From: Gemmatimonadota bacterium
Lineage (GTDB): Bacteria > Gemmatimonadota > Gemmatimonadetes > Longimicrobiales > Gaopeijiaceae
Direction of reading: 5' to 3'
Assembly: GCA_007129525.1 (NCBI GenBank)
Contig: SKVI01000018.1
Span: 1 to 7,356, forward strand
DNA: 7,356 nucleotides
The notes below the pieces were generated by a model. The model was not told the origin of the DNA. It saw only the letters and a list, made by a program, of their open reading frames with translations, and did not search any database. Position numbers and translations under genes: made by a program. This document shows positions 1-7,356 of this stretch, piece after piece; the stretch's first letter is position 1; each line of letters begins with the position of its first letter.

Positions 1-1880
1 CCGATGCCGCCGGCGTAGGGCGGGGGCATGACGTTCTCGCTGAAGCCGTCCACAATGGAGCCCGGCGACTGGTCCTGGAAGATGAGCACGTCATAGCGGT
101 CGTTCAGATCGCCGGCACGGATGTCCTCGTTTCGGACCTCCTGATAGGCCACTCCGGCCTGGTCGAAGAGCCAGCGGGTCCATCCCTGGGGCATGGGCTC
201 CTGGTAGGCCCGGTAGAGCCCCACCCGGGGGGCGTCGGGACCCTGCAGGAAGTCCGGCACCTCGAAGACGTGCTCGGTGCGCTGCGCGATGGGATCTGAC
301 AGGGGGATCCCGGCGGCGGGCATCTCGTCCACCTCCACCGCTTCCACCCCGAAGAGCAGGGGGAGGGTGTGCGCGGTGGCGTCGTAGGGCCGGATGGGCG
401 GACCTCCCGGATACTGCCGCAGGTCCGGGTACTCCTGGGCCTCGAGCATGGTCTGGGCGAAGGAGGCGTAGGGCTGCTGCATGGGGATCACGTACGAGCC
501 TTCGGGGAAGGTCCGGAGGGCTCCGGAGCCGTCCGAGGCGTCGGCCACCTGGAAGTCGGCTTCGGCCCGATGCACTTCCACGTTTCCGGTAGTGAGCACC
601 CGCAGGATCTGCTCCAGACCCATGACGTTCTCCTGGCCGGCGGGGATCACCCACGCCTGGGGCCAGGTGTCCCAGCCTTCCACGGCGTCCCGGTGGATCT
701 CCACGAAGTTGCTGAGCCAGAAGTCCCGGTTCTTGGCGGCGTTCCTCAGGAGCGCCATGGCTCCGGCCTCCATGTAGTCCACCGCGTCGTCCAGTCCCCA
801 CCGTCCCCCCGTCCAGGGTGAGGGGAAGTTGGAGCTCATCTGCTGGGCGTGGTAGTCGGCGGTGCCCCCCAGATCTTCGAAGTCCTGCTCAATGGGGTTG
901 GCCCAGTCGGAGCGGGCAGTCTCGGAGAGGATCCGCACCCCGCCGTGGTAGTGCATGTAGGCCCGGGCCGGCGTGTAGATGTCGAAGATGGCGTCGGTGA
1001 CCACACCGTCCAGGCCGTCCCGGGTCATCTCGGCGGCGATGTACTTGCCCAGCTGGTTCAGCCCGGCGATGAGCCGGGGGTCCACGTTGGGCTCCACCGG
1101 ATCGATGTAGGGGGGCACGAAGAAGCGGGCGCCGTTGTTGCCCATCTGGTGAATGTCGTGGACGATCTGGGGGCGCCACTCGTTGTGGGCATCCAGGACC
1201 GTCATCTGGGTCTCCGCCTGGGCAAAGAAAAACCAGTCACGGTTGTTGTTGTGGCCGATGTAGTGATGGTAGAGCCGGGGCAGGGGCGCGCCCTCGAATT
1301 CGGTGCCCTTCCACTCCCGCCACCAGTCGGAGACCATCTGGGTGCCGTCGGGGTTCAGCGACGGAATCATTACGATGATGGTCTCGTCCAGGATCTGTAC
1401 GATGTCGGGGTCCTGGGATGTGGCCAGGTTGTAGACCAGCCTGGCGGGCATCTGTCCGGCCGCCACCTCGGTGGAGTGGATGTGACTCGTGATGAGGACC
1501 ACGGTGCGGCCCTCCTCCTTGAGCCGCGCCAGCTCCGCTTCGTCCGTCACCTGCCGCGGATCGGCCAGCTTTTCCTGGATTTCCCGGAAGTGATCCAGGC
1601 GGGGAAGGTTCTCCTCGCTGGTGATGGTCAGGCGGATGAACGGATCTCCCAGGGTGGTGTTGCCGAGGGTGTCCAGGACCATGCGGGGGCTGGCCGAGGC
1701 CACCGCGTCGTAGTAGGCGGTGAGCTCATCCCAGTTGGCCAGAAAGCCCTCGGCACCGATCTCCTGACCGAAGTGCGCCAGGGGAGTGGGGATCTCCTGG
1801 GCTACCAATTGCCCCGGAGTCGAGGGGACCGAGAGGACGAGGGTCAGGACGAGGCTGAGCGGGGTGGCGAATCTGGACAT
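1..1880 (-). CDS. Secreted M14-family zinc carboxypeptidase, C-terminus cut by window edge
   Basis: Reading leftward from ATG at 1880, the frame stays open for 626 codons and runs off the left edge, so the stop is not seen. An N-terminal hydrophobic segment (about residues 8-18) followed by VAQ near residue 28 looks like a signal peptide. The M14 zinc site is visible: HSTE gives H135 and E138, and HDIHQMG supplies the third ligand, probably H244. NPDG and HNNNRDW (N213, R214) match the substrate carboxylate-binding region, and LSETARS puts the likely catalytic glutamate at E320. After the peptidase domain, a second domain begins near residue 550 (RVGLYRAY, then YDVLIFQDQ), resembling the glutamine-amidotransferase/flavodoxin-like fold found C-terminally in some large M14 proteins; it is cut off. 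The protein probably trims peptides outside the cytoplasm. No strong Shine-Dalgarno precedes the ATG. It lies 105 bp after the RidA-like gene on the same strand. Family call firm; substrate unknown. Confidence 0.93.
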   Translation of the reverse strand, partial: MSRFATPLSLVLTLVLSVPSTPGQLVAQEIPTPLAHFGQEIGAEGFLANWDELTAYYDAVASASPRMVLDTLGNTTLGDPFIRLTITSEENLPRLDHFREIQEKLADPRQVTDEAELARLKEEGRTVVLITSHIHSTEVAAGQMPARLVYNLATSQDPDIVQILDETIIVMIPSLNPDGTQMVSDWWREWKGTEFEGAPLPRLYHHYIGHNNNRDWFFFAQAETQMTVLDAHNEWRPQIVHDIHQMGNNGARFFVPPYIDPVEPNVDPRLIAGLNQLGKYIAAEMTRDGLDGVVTDAIFDIYTPARAYMHYHGGVRILSETARSDWANPIEQDFEDLGGTADYHAQQMSSNFPSPWTGGRWGLDDAVDYMEAGAMALLRNAAKNRDFWLSNFVEIHRDAVEGWDTWPQAWVIPAGQENVMGLEQILRVLTTGNVEVHRAEADFQVADASDGSGALRTFPEGSYVIPMQQPYASFAQTMLEAQEYPDLRQYPGGPPIRPYDATAHTLPLLFGVEAVEVDEMPAAGIPLSDPIAQRTEHVFEVPDFLQGPDAPRVGLYRAYQEPMPQGWTRWLFDQAGVAYQEVRNEDIRAGDLNDRYDVLIFQDQSPGSIVDGFSENVMPPPYAGGI

Positions 1881-1985
1881 GGTGCCGGGGCCGGGGGTCG
1901 CATATGAAAGGATCGAGAGTTCAAACCTATGGACGGCAGGGGGTGCGTGCCACCTCGGGCCGGGCTTCTCGGGCCGCCATCAGCC

Positions 1986-2474
1986 CTACCGGACCGCCAC
2001 CAGCTGGATTTCCACCCGGGCGTCACGGGGAAGGGCCGCTACCTGCACGGTGGCCCGGGCGGGGTAGGGGGCGTCGAGGTACTCTCCGTAGACTGCGTTC
2101 ATGGCCTGGAAGTCGGCGAGATCCACCAAGAAGACCTGGCTCTGCACCACGTCGCCAAAGTCGAACCCGGCGGCCTCGAGCACCGCGGCCAGGTTCTGCA
2201 TGACCCGGTGGGTTTCCGCTTCGATGTCGCCCTCTCCCACCATGTCTCCCGTGGCCGGATCCAGGGCGATCTGGCCAGCCAGGTAGAGGGTGTTGCCGGC
2301 CAGGACGGCCTGACTGTAGGGCCCGATGGCCTCCGGCGCCGCATCGGTGGAGATCTCCTGCGCCTCGGTGGAAATCTCCTGCGGGGCAGACACCTCGTCC
2401 GGCGGCGCCTCGCAGCCGGTGAGGGCGACGCCCATGAGGAAGAGTGGGACCAGGAGGACAGGTGTGCGGTGCAT
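1986..2474 (-). CDS. RidA (YjgF/YER057c/UK114) family lipoprotein
   Basis: This 162-residue protein has two parts. Residues 1-21 are a lipoprotein signal peptide (MHRTP, a hydrophobic core, then LTGC with the lipidated cysteine at C21). A short acidic linker follows, and from about residue 48 comes a complete RidA domain. Family hallmarks are GPYSQAV (51-57), YLAGQIALDPATG (64-76), DFQAMNAVYGEY (121-132), PARAT with the substrate-binding arginine R140, and VEIQLVAV with E155. In the cytoplasm RidA proteins hydrolyse reactive enamine/imine intermediates from PLP enzymes; here the signal predicts export and membrane anchoring, so the substrate is unclear. The start at 2474 is preferred over in-frame ATGs at 2555 and 2498 because it sits 6 nt after a GGAG and directly starts a signal peptide. 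The downstream M14 peptidase gene is co-oriented. The fold is certain; the lipoprotein call is strong; the function is inferred. Confidence 0.93.
   Translation of the reverse strand: MHRTPVLLVPLFLMGVALTGCEAPPDEVSAPQEISTEAQEISTDAAPEAIGPYSQAVLAGNTLYLAGQIALDPATGDMVGEGDIEAETHRVMQNLAAVLEAAGFDFGDVVQSQVFLVDLADFQAMNAVYGEYLDAPYPARATVQVAALPRDARVEIQLVAVR
2344..2385 (-). repeat. 21-bp tandem duplication coding for the RidA linker
   Basis: Two adjacent 21-bp units (2344-2364 and 2365-2385) match at 18 of 21 positions. They encode the heptads QEISTEA and QEISTDA in the linker between the lipidated cysteine and the RidA domain. The unit length is a multiple of three, so the frame is kept. It looks like a local slippage or duplication event that lengthened a flexible spacer. 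Confidence 0.85.
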
Positions 2475-2480
2475 GGCAGG

Positions 2481-2484
2481 CTCC
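2481..2484 (-). promoter_or_regulatory. Shine-Dalgarno of the RidA-like lipoprotein gene
   Basis: On the minus strand GGAG is followed by six bases and then the ATG at 2474. This decides the start, because the upstream in-frame ATGs lack a comparable site. Confidence 0.65.
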
Positions 2485-2538
2485 GAAGTGGGGTGCATGG
2501 TGGATGTCCGCTGACGCATGGTCTGAAAAGTACGTCCA

Positions 2539-2548
2539 CCACCGGTGG
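2539..2548. repeat. 10-bp perfect palindrome in the divergent intergenic region
   Basis: CCACCGGTGG is its own reverse complement. The right half also pairs with a following CCACC (2552-2556), giving an overlapping stem with a GCG loop. It lies between the RidA-like gene start and the rightward candidate promoter, where an operator could sit. GC-rich DNA produces such palindromes by chance, so a regulatory role is only a possibility. Confidence 0.35.
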
Positions 2549-2574
2549 GCGCCACCGTTTCCGGCCGGCGGACG

Positions 2575-2604
2575 TTGGCCGGCGCGGGCCCGGTACCCTA
2601 TCTT
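2575..2604 (+). promoter_or_regulatory. Candidate sigma-70-type promoter for the propeller/TPR operon
   Basis: TTGGCC (2575-2580) and TATCTT (2599-2604) are separated by 18 bp, and the second hexamer lies in the one relatively AT-rich spot of this region. Transcription would start near 2611, giving a leader of about 45 nt before the ATG at 2657. Match is partial at both hexamers; found by eye. Confidence 0.4.
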
Positions 2605-2608
2605 CTCA

Positions 2609-2640
2609 GGCGCTCCCATACCCCGGCGCTCCCATGCCCC
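2609..2640 (+). repeat. 16-bp tandem duplication in the leader before the propeller gene
   Basis: Two adjacent units (2609-2624 and 2625-2640) beginning GGCGCTCCCAT differ at one of 16 positions (A versus G). The pair lies between the candidate -10 box and the start codon at 2657, so it would be in or at the start of the transcript leader. The single change creates an ATG (2634) in the second unit. Confidence 0.85.
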
Positions 2641-2657
2641 ACCGGAATCTTCGCTGA
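2634..2657 (+). other. Possible 7-codon leader ORF (MPHRNLR) abutting the propeller gene
   Basis: ATG at 2634 opens a 7-codon frame whose TGA (2655-2657) overlaps the ATG of the propeller gene by one base, in the same TGATGG arrangement as the next gene junction at 4049-4054. No Shine-Dalgarno is visible before it. It may be a coupling leader peptide or chance; there is no protein-level evidence. Confidence 0.2.
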
Positions 2658-4051
2658 TGGACCTGTGCGTGGCTGAAAGAATTGCACCGTCTCTCCCTAC
2701 CTCCCGTCCTCGGGTGGCCGGAGGCTCTCCCGGCCCGACGCCTGGCCGGGCTCGTCGTCAAGGCCTGTGTCCGGTTCGGCTCCCCCTTTCGGGCTTGGCT
2801 CTGGTGTTGGCCGGACTGGCCGGGTGCGGTGATGGGGAGAGGTACGGGGCGGAAGAGCCTGTGGTCACCGATTCCGCTGGGGTGACCGTGGTCACTCACC
2901 CGGAGTCAGTGCTGGCAGCGGAGGCGCCCTTCAGGCTTGCGTCGGATCCCGCGGTCCGAATCGGGATGCTGGACGGACCCGACGAAGTCCGCTTCACCCG
3001 GATCGTGGGTGCGGCGCCCCTTGCCGACGGCTCCATTGCCGTGCTGGAGGGGGCGGATCGGGAGATCCGTGTCTTTGATTCGGAGGGGCACTTCCAGCGG
3101 CGGATCGGGGGCCCGGGAGACGGGCCCGGGGAGTTTCGGCTTCCCCAGGCCCTCCAGCGCCTCCCCGGCGACACCCTGCTGGTCTGGGATTCGGGTGCCA
3201 GCCGTCTCTCGTGGTTCGACGTGGAGGGCGAACTGGTGCGAGACGAGCAGGTTGACACCGGGGAGCTGGGACGGATCTCCACGGTCCATGCCATGGGGGA
3301 CGGCACCGTGACCCTGGTGGTGGTGGATCGGGCCCGGGACGCGGTGGATCCGCCGGACGACGGGCTCCGACGCCAGGAGTCGGTCCTGGTGCAATGGGAC
3401 GGGTCGGACGGTGAGCTGCGGGAATGGGCGGAGGTCGCCGGTGCCGAGACGCTCGTCTCGGTGGAGTCGTCGTCCGACGGCATGATGCGGATCTCCATGG
3501 GACAGCCCTGGTACGGGGCCTCCCTCCTCACCAGCGGATCCGGCGAGCGACTTTGGTGGGCCGACGGCACCCGGTGGGAGTTCAAGGCGTGGAGCCCGGC
3601 CCTGGGGACCGTGGAGATGGTGGTTCGTATCGACGCTCCGCTGGAGCCCTTCGACGCCGCGTTCATCCGCGAGCTGGAAGACGGCGAGCTGGAGGCCGCC
3701 GATGACGAGAGCCGCCGGGACGCGGTTCGCCAGCGACACCAGGCCACCGAGTATCCGGAGTGGGTCCCACCGTTCCGGAGGCTCGTGGCGGGCTCCGACG
3801 GGCGCGTCTGGCTGGGACTGACCCAGACGCCTCCGGTCCGTCTTCCTGGCGGTGCCGGCCCGGAGCTCTGGAACTGGCTGGTGCTGGACCCCGAGGGAAC
3901 GGTCCTGGGTCGGGTCACCCTTCCGCCCCGAACCCGACTTCTTCATGCCGGTGCCCACGACCTGCTCCTGGTGCGCTTCGACGAACTGGACCTTCCGTAC
4001 CTCGAGCGGTTTCGTCTGGACACCCGGGACGACCCGGGTCCGGAGACCTGA
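2657..4051 (+). CDS. 6-bladed beta-propeller lipoprotein
   Basis: The frame encodes 464 residues from ATG 2657. After a long basic/proline-rich N-region comes a hydrophobic stretch ending in LAGLAGC, a lipobox with the lipidated cysteine at C57. The rest is a beta-propeller of the NHL-like 6-bladed type: repeated strand blocks such as GSIAVLEGADREIRVFD, then the hallmark IGGPGDGPGEF (150-160), DTLLVWDSGASRLSWFD, and a late blade with DGRVWLGL and WNWLVLDPEGTVLGRV. Such propellers bind ligands or partners; no catalytic residues are evident, and the function is unknown. The start is uncertain: ATG 2657 has only a weak GGAA nine bases upstream, and GTG 2714 would shorten the N-region. RARRQGL just before the hydrophobic core has a twin-arginine look but is not a full Tat consensus. 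The stop TGA overlaps the next gene's ATG. The frame is open upstream to 2444, but that extension runs antisense to the RidA gene and is not used. Confidence 0.88.
   Translation: MDLCVAERIAPSLPTSRPRVAGGSPGPTPGRARRQGLCPVRLPLSGLALVLAGLAGCGDGERYGAEEPVVTDSAGVTVVTHPESVLAAEAPFRLASDPAVRIGMLDGPDEVRFTRIVGAAPLADGSIAVLEGADREIRVFDSEGHFQRRIGGPGDGPGEFRLPQALQRLPGDTLLVWDSGASRLSWFDVEGELVRDEQVDTGELGRISTVHAMGDGTVTLVVVDRARDAVDPPDDGLRRQESVLVQWDGSDGELREWAEVAGAETLVSVESSSDGMMRISMGQPWYGASLLTSGSGERLWWADGTRWEFKAWSPALGTVEMVVRIDAPLEPFDAAFIRELEDGELEAADDESRRDAVRQRHQATEYPEWVPPFRRLVAGSDGRVWLGLTQTPPVRLPGGAGPELWNWLVLDPEGTVLGRVTLPPRTRLLHAGAHDLLLVRFDELDLPYLERFRLDTRDDPGPET
4042..4045 (+). promoter_or_regulatory. Shine-Dalgarno inside the propeller gene for the TPR-like gene
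   Basis: GGAG lies five bases before ATG 4051, within the last codons of the propeller gene. Together with the TGATG overlap it supports translational coupling and fixes the downstream start. Confidence 0.6.
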
Positions 4052-5772
4052 TGGGTCCCGCAGTTCGCCGATCGACGGCGATGGTGGTGTGGCTGGGAAT
4101 CCTGGCCGTCGGAGCGATGTCAGGCACGAGGGCGCTCCACGCCGCCCATCTGGTCGGGGCGGAAGGGGGCGCGGCTCCGATGCTCCAGGCGGCGCCCGTG
4201 GCCGACTCCACCGATGTCCTGGAAGAGGTGCAGGTCCGGGTCCGGGACTACATCCGCGACGTCCGGCGATCGTGGGACCGGAGGGACCGCTTCGATCGGT
4301 ACCAGCCCATGGAGGTGGTGCAGGAGGAACGGCCCAAGGTGATCCAGGCGCTGGATGAGGCGGCAGAACGCCTCCCCGGAGACGACTGGATTGCAGGGCA
4401 CCGGGTGGGGATGCGGGTGAAGCATGAGCGCCTGGACGAAGCCGTGGAGGTGGCCCGGGAGTGCCAGGCCTCCCGGTGGTGGTGCGCCGCTCTCTCGGGG
4501 CTGGCCCACCACATGCGGGGCGACTCGGCCGCGGCCCACCACGCCTTCGACGACGCCCTGGAGGCCATGCCCCGGGAGCGGCGCTGTGAGTGGAATGAGC
4601 ACGTGCGTCATCTCCTGGCAGGCGGGATCCGAAGTGCCTACGGCGATGCCGACTGCCAGGAACGGGACCGACTGGCGGAATACATCTGGTGGCTGGCCGA
4701 CCCCTTCCACCTTCTCCCCTTCAACGATCGAAGATCGGAGCACCTGGCCCGCATGGTGGGCATGGAGCTCCGGTGCCAGCAGCGAGCCCTGGTAGGAGAG
4801 GTGTGTCGGACCCCGGAATACTTCGACGTGGTGACACTGGGGTGGCCCGATTGGCTCTGGAGCTTCGAGTGGGGGGATTCCCGTCCGAGACCGCTGGGCC
4901 ACCGGTTCGTGCCGCCGCACGGGGTGGCCATGGAGCCCTTCGAGGCCGAGCCCTGGGACTGGGACCTGGAACAGGAGGCCCGGTTCGAGCGGGTGCACCT
5001 GGACTACGACCTCATCCATCCCCTGCAGCAGCAGACCGCGCTCTTTCGCCGGGGCGACTCCGTCCGGGTGGTGGTGGCGGCCGACATGCACCGGCACGTG
5101 CTTCGGGGCGCGCCCACGCTGGACATGGGGGTGGTCTTCTCCCGGGAGCCTCCAGCCTCCCCTGTGACCCATCGGGTCCAGGGCCCGCCGGAGCGGATGC
5201 TGCTGGACACGCTGCTGCCGGAGCGGGAGTACCTGGTGAGTGTCGAGGCGTTGGCCGAGCCGTCGGGGGCGGCCCGGTCCCGGTTCGGCGTCCGGCTTCC
5301 GTCGATGTCGCCCGAGGGGTTGGCTCTGTCCCATCCGGTGCTGCTGGATTGGGGCGACGCGCTGGACCGGCTTGCCGACCGGGAGGAGGCGGAGCCGGTG
5401 TCTCTGGACTCCATTCTGGATCACATCATCGGCAGCGACCGCTTCCGCTCGGGACGGGAGGTGGGCGTCTTCTGGGAGATGTACGGGCTGGACGGGCTTG
5501 AACCCGAGGCGGTGGAGGTTTCCATCACGATCCGGGAAGCGGACGAAGGGCGCCTCCGACGGCTGGCGCGCTGGCTGGGGATCGCCGGTCCCTCGCAGAT
5601 CCAGAGTCTGAGCTGGGAGGAGGCGGTGGGAGCCGAGGCGATCCAGGGACGGGTGCTACGGCTGCGCCTGCCCGACGTGGAGCCGGGCCGGTACCTCCTG
5701 GAGGTCTCTGTCTCCACCGGTGACGGGGAACCGATGGTGGTGCGCCGTCAGATGGAGATCTCCGCCCTCTGA
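4051..5772 (+). CDS. Secreted TPR-like protein with C-terminal beta domain, function unknown
   Basis: The frame gives 573 residues from ATG 4051, which overlaps the preceding stop and has a GGAG at the right distance. A hydrophobic segment (about 11-24, MVVWLGILAVGAM) after RR looks like a signal peptide ending near ALHA. Residues 113-178 resemble TPR helices (HERLDEAVEVARECQ, then a WWCAALSGLAHH helix and DSAAAHHAFDDALEAMP). The next block has WWLADPFHLLPFNDRRSEH (213 onward), a motif I recall from hypothetical secreted proteins of Gemmatimonadota. There are exactly six cysteines (138, 145, 179, 202, 242, 252), all in this central part, suggesting disulfides. A C-terminal beta-rich region (about 420-573) has VGVFWEMYG (471-479) and ends in LPDVEPGRYLLEVSV; it recalls the tail of GWxTD-type proteins but lacks the GWxTD motif itself. 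It probably works with the coupled propeller lipoprotein outside the cytoplasm; no activity can be assigned. Confidence 0.85.
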   Translation: MGPAVRRSTAMVVWLGILAVGAMSGTRALHAAHLVGAEGGAAPMLQAAPVADSTDVLEEVQVRVRDYIRDVRRSWDRRDRFDRYQPMEVVQEERPKVIQALDEAAERLPGDDWIAGHRVGMRVKHERLDEAVEVARECQASRWWCAALSGLAHHMRGDSAAAHHAFDDALEAMPRERRCEWNEHVRHLLAGGIRSAYGDADCQERDRLAEYIWWLADPFHLLPFNDRRSEHLARMVGMELRCQQRALVGEVCRTPEYFDVVTLGWPDWLWSFEWGDSRPRPLGHRFVPPHGVAMEPFEAEPWDWDLEQEARFERVHLDYDLIHPLQQQTALFRRGDSVRVVVAADMHRHVLRGAPTLDMGVVFSREPPASPVTHRVQGPPERMLLDTLLPEREYLVSVEALAEPSGAARSRFGVRLPSMSPEGLALSHPVLLDWGDALDRLADREEAEPVSLDSILDHIIGSDRFRSGREVGVFWEMYGLDGLEPEAVEVSITIREADEGRLRRLARWLGIAGPSQIQSLSWEEAVGAEAIQGRVLRLRLPDVEPGRYLLEVSVSTGDGEPMVVRRQMEISAL

Positions 5773-5807
5773 CGCCCTGCCCCCGCCGGCTGACTCCCCA
5801 TCGGGCC
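5773..5807. other. 35-bp convergent gap
   Basis: The plus-strand operon and the minus-strand radical SAM gene end 35 bp apart. No hairpin with a T-tract is visible in either direction, so an intrinsic terminator is not apparent here. Confidence 0.6.
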
Positions 5808-7178
<1,371 letters not shown>

Positions 7179-7356
7179 GTCAACGAGGGGTTGATGCGGG
7201 AAGGTGGGAAATGTGCGTTGGAGTCTGCGCGATAGGGTGCCTCGGTTCGGGTTGTGAAGACTGTGTCGTAGGCGAAAAAGAAGGCCCCCGTTGGCGCCGC
7301 CGGATGCCGGGTTGCAGAGGCCGCCGGGTGCCAGAATGGGGGGCGAATGCGGCACA
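7179..7356. other. Region upstream of the radical SAM gene, no gene recognised
   Basis: The minus-strand frame stays open through this 178-bp stretch to the window edge, but the translation is low-complexity (His/Arg/Pro/Gly) and unlike the aminomutase family's N-terminus. Apart from the weak promoter candidate I see no gene, tRNA or clear terminator. A T-rich run (minus strand, around 7274-7282) follows a GC-rich segment that forms at best a three-pair stem. Confidence 0.5.
7229..7258 (-). promoter_or_regulatory. Weak candidate promoter for the radical SAM gene
   Basis: On the minus strand TTCACA (7253-7258) and TATCGC (7229-7234) are 18 bp apart, giving a leader of roughly 45 nt before ATG 7178. 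Both hexamers match the sigma-70 consensus only partly, so this is a suggestion. Confidence 0.22.

Noticed and set aside
849..1907. 352-codon plus-strand open frame
   Set aside because: Antisense to the M14 gene; the translation is Gly/Val/His-rich without domain features, while the opposite strand carries the full set of M14 motifs.
1881..1985. Promoter search between the RidA-like and M14 genes (TTGAAC near 1920)
   Set aside because: No -10-like hexamer at 16-18 bp; the nearest AT-rich element is only about 12 bp away.
1929..2657. 242-codon plus-strand open frame
   Set aside because: Mostly antisense to the RidA-like gene, low-complexity product, no Shine-Dalgarno. Only its last eight codons (with stop) were kept as a possible leader ORF.
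2906..3958. 350-codon minus-strand open frame
   Set aside because: Shadow of the propeller gene, made possible by high GC; Arg/Pro/Gly-rich with no recognisable fold.
4120..5424. 434-codon minus-strand open frame
   Set aside because: Antisense to the TPR-like gene; His/Pro/Gly-rich translation typical of GC-rich shadows.
7262..7300. GC-rich segment followed by a T-rich run on the minus strand, possible terminator of a gene beyond the right edge
   Set aside because: The best stem I can draw has about three pairs before mismatches; too weak to call.

Overview
The window is about 7.4 kb of GC-rich chromosomal DNA. It holds five protein genes, and all but one of their products look exported. 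The mix suggests a Gemmatimonadota-like bacterium: a secreted M14 peptidase, a lipid-anchored 6-bladed beta-propeller protein with a GPGEF motif, a large TPR-like secreted protein with a WWLADP motif, and a KamA-like radical SAM enzyme. This assignment is an inference from recalled family resemblance; no marker gene is present.

Layout, left to right. (1) Minus strand: a secreted M14-family zinc carboxypeptidase, cut by the left edge, lies 105 bp downstream of a RidA-family lipoprotein gene. The two may be cotranscribed. (2) A divergent intergenic region of about 180 bp carries a candidate sigma-70-type promoter facing right, a 10-bp palindrome, a 16-bp tandem duplication and a 7-codon mini-ORF. 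(3) Plus strand: a beta-propeller lipoprotein and a secreted TPR-like protein overlap by one base (TGATG) and are almost certainly translationally coupled. (4) Minus strand: a radical SAM/PLP enzyme of the lysine 2,3-aminomutase superfamily converges on that operon with a 35-bp gap. Its start lies about 180 bp from the right edge.

No tRNA, rRNA, CRISPR array, insertion sequence, phage gene or integration site was seen. Functionally, four of the five products act outside the cytoplasm (peptide hydrolysis, a RidA-type deaminase fold at a membrane surface, and two probable surface or periplasmic proteins of unknown role). The fifth is a cytoplasmic radical enzyme.

I see no obviously new multi-gene system. 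The most informative point is that the aminomutase homologue keeps the catalytic residues (three cluster cysteines, PLP lysine, carboxylate-binding arginine) but lacks both aspartates that hold the lysine epsilon-amino group. It has Arg and Ser there, closer to the Lys/Asn pair reported for glutamate 2,3-aminomutase, so annotating it as lysine 2,3-aminomutase would probably be wrong.
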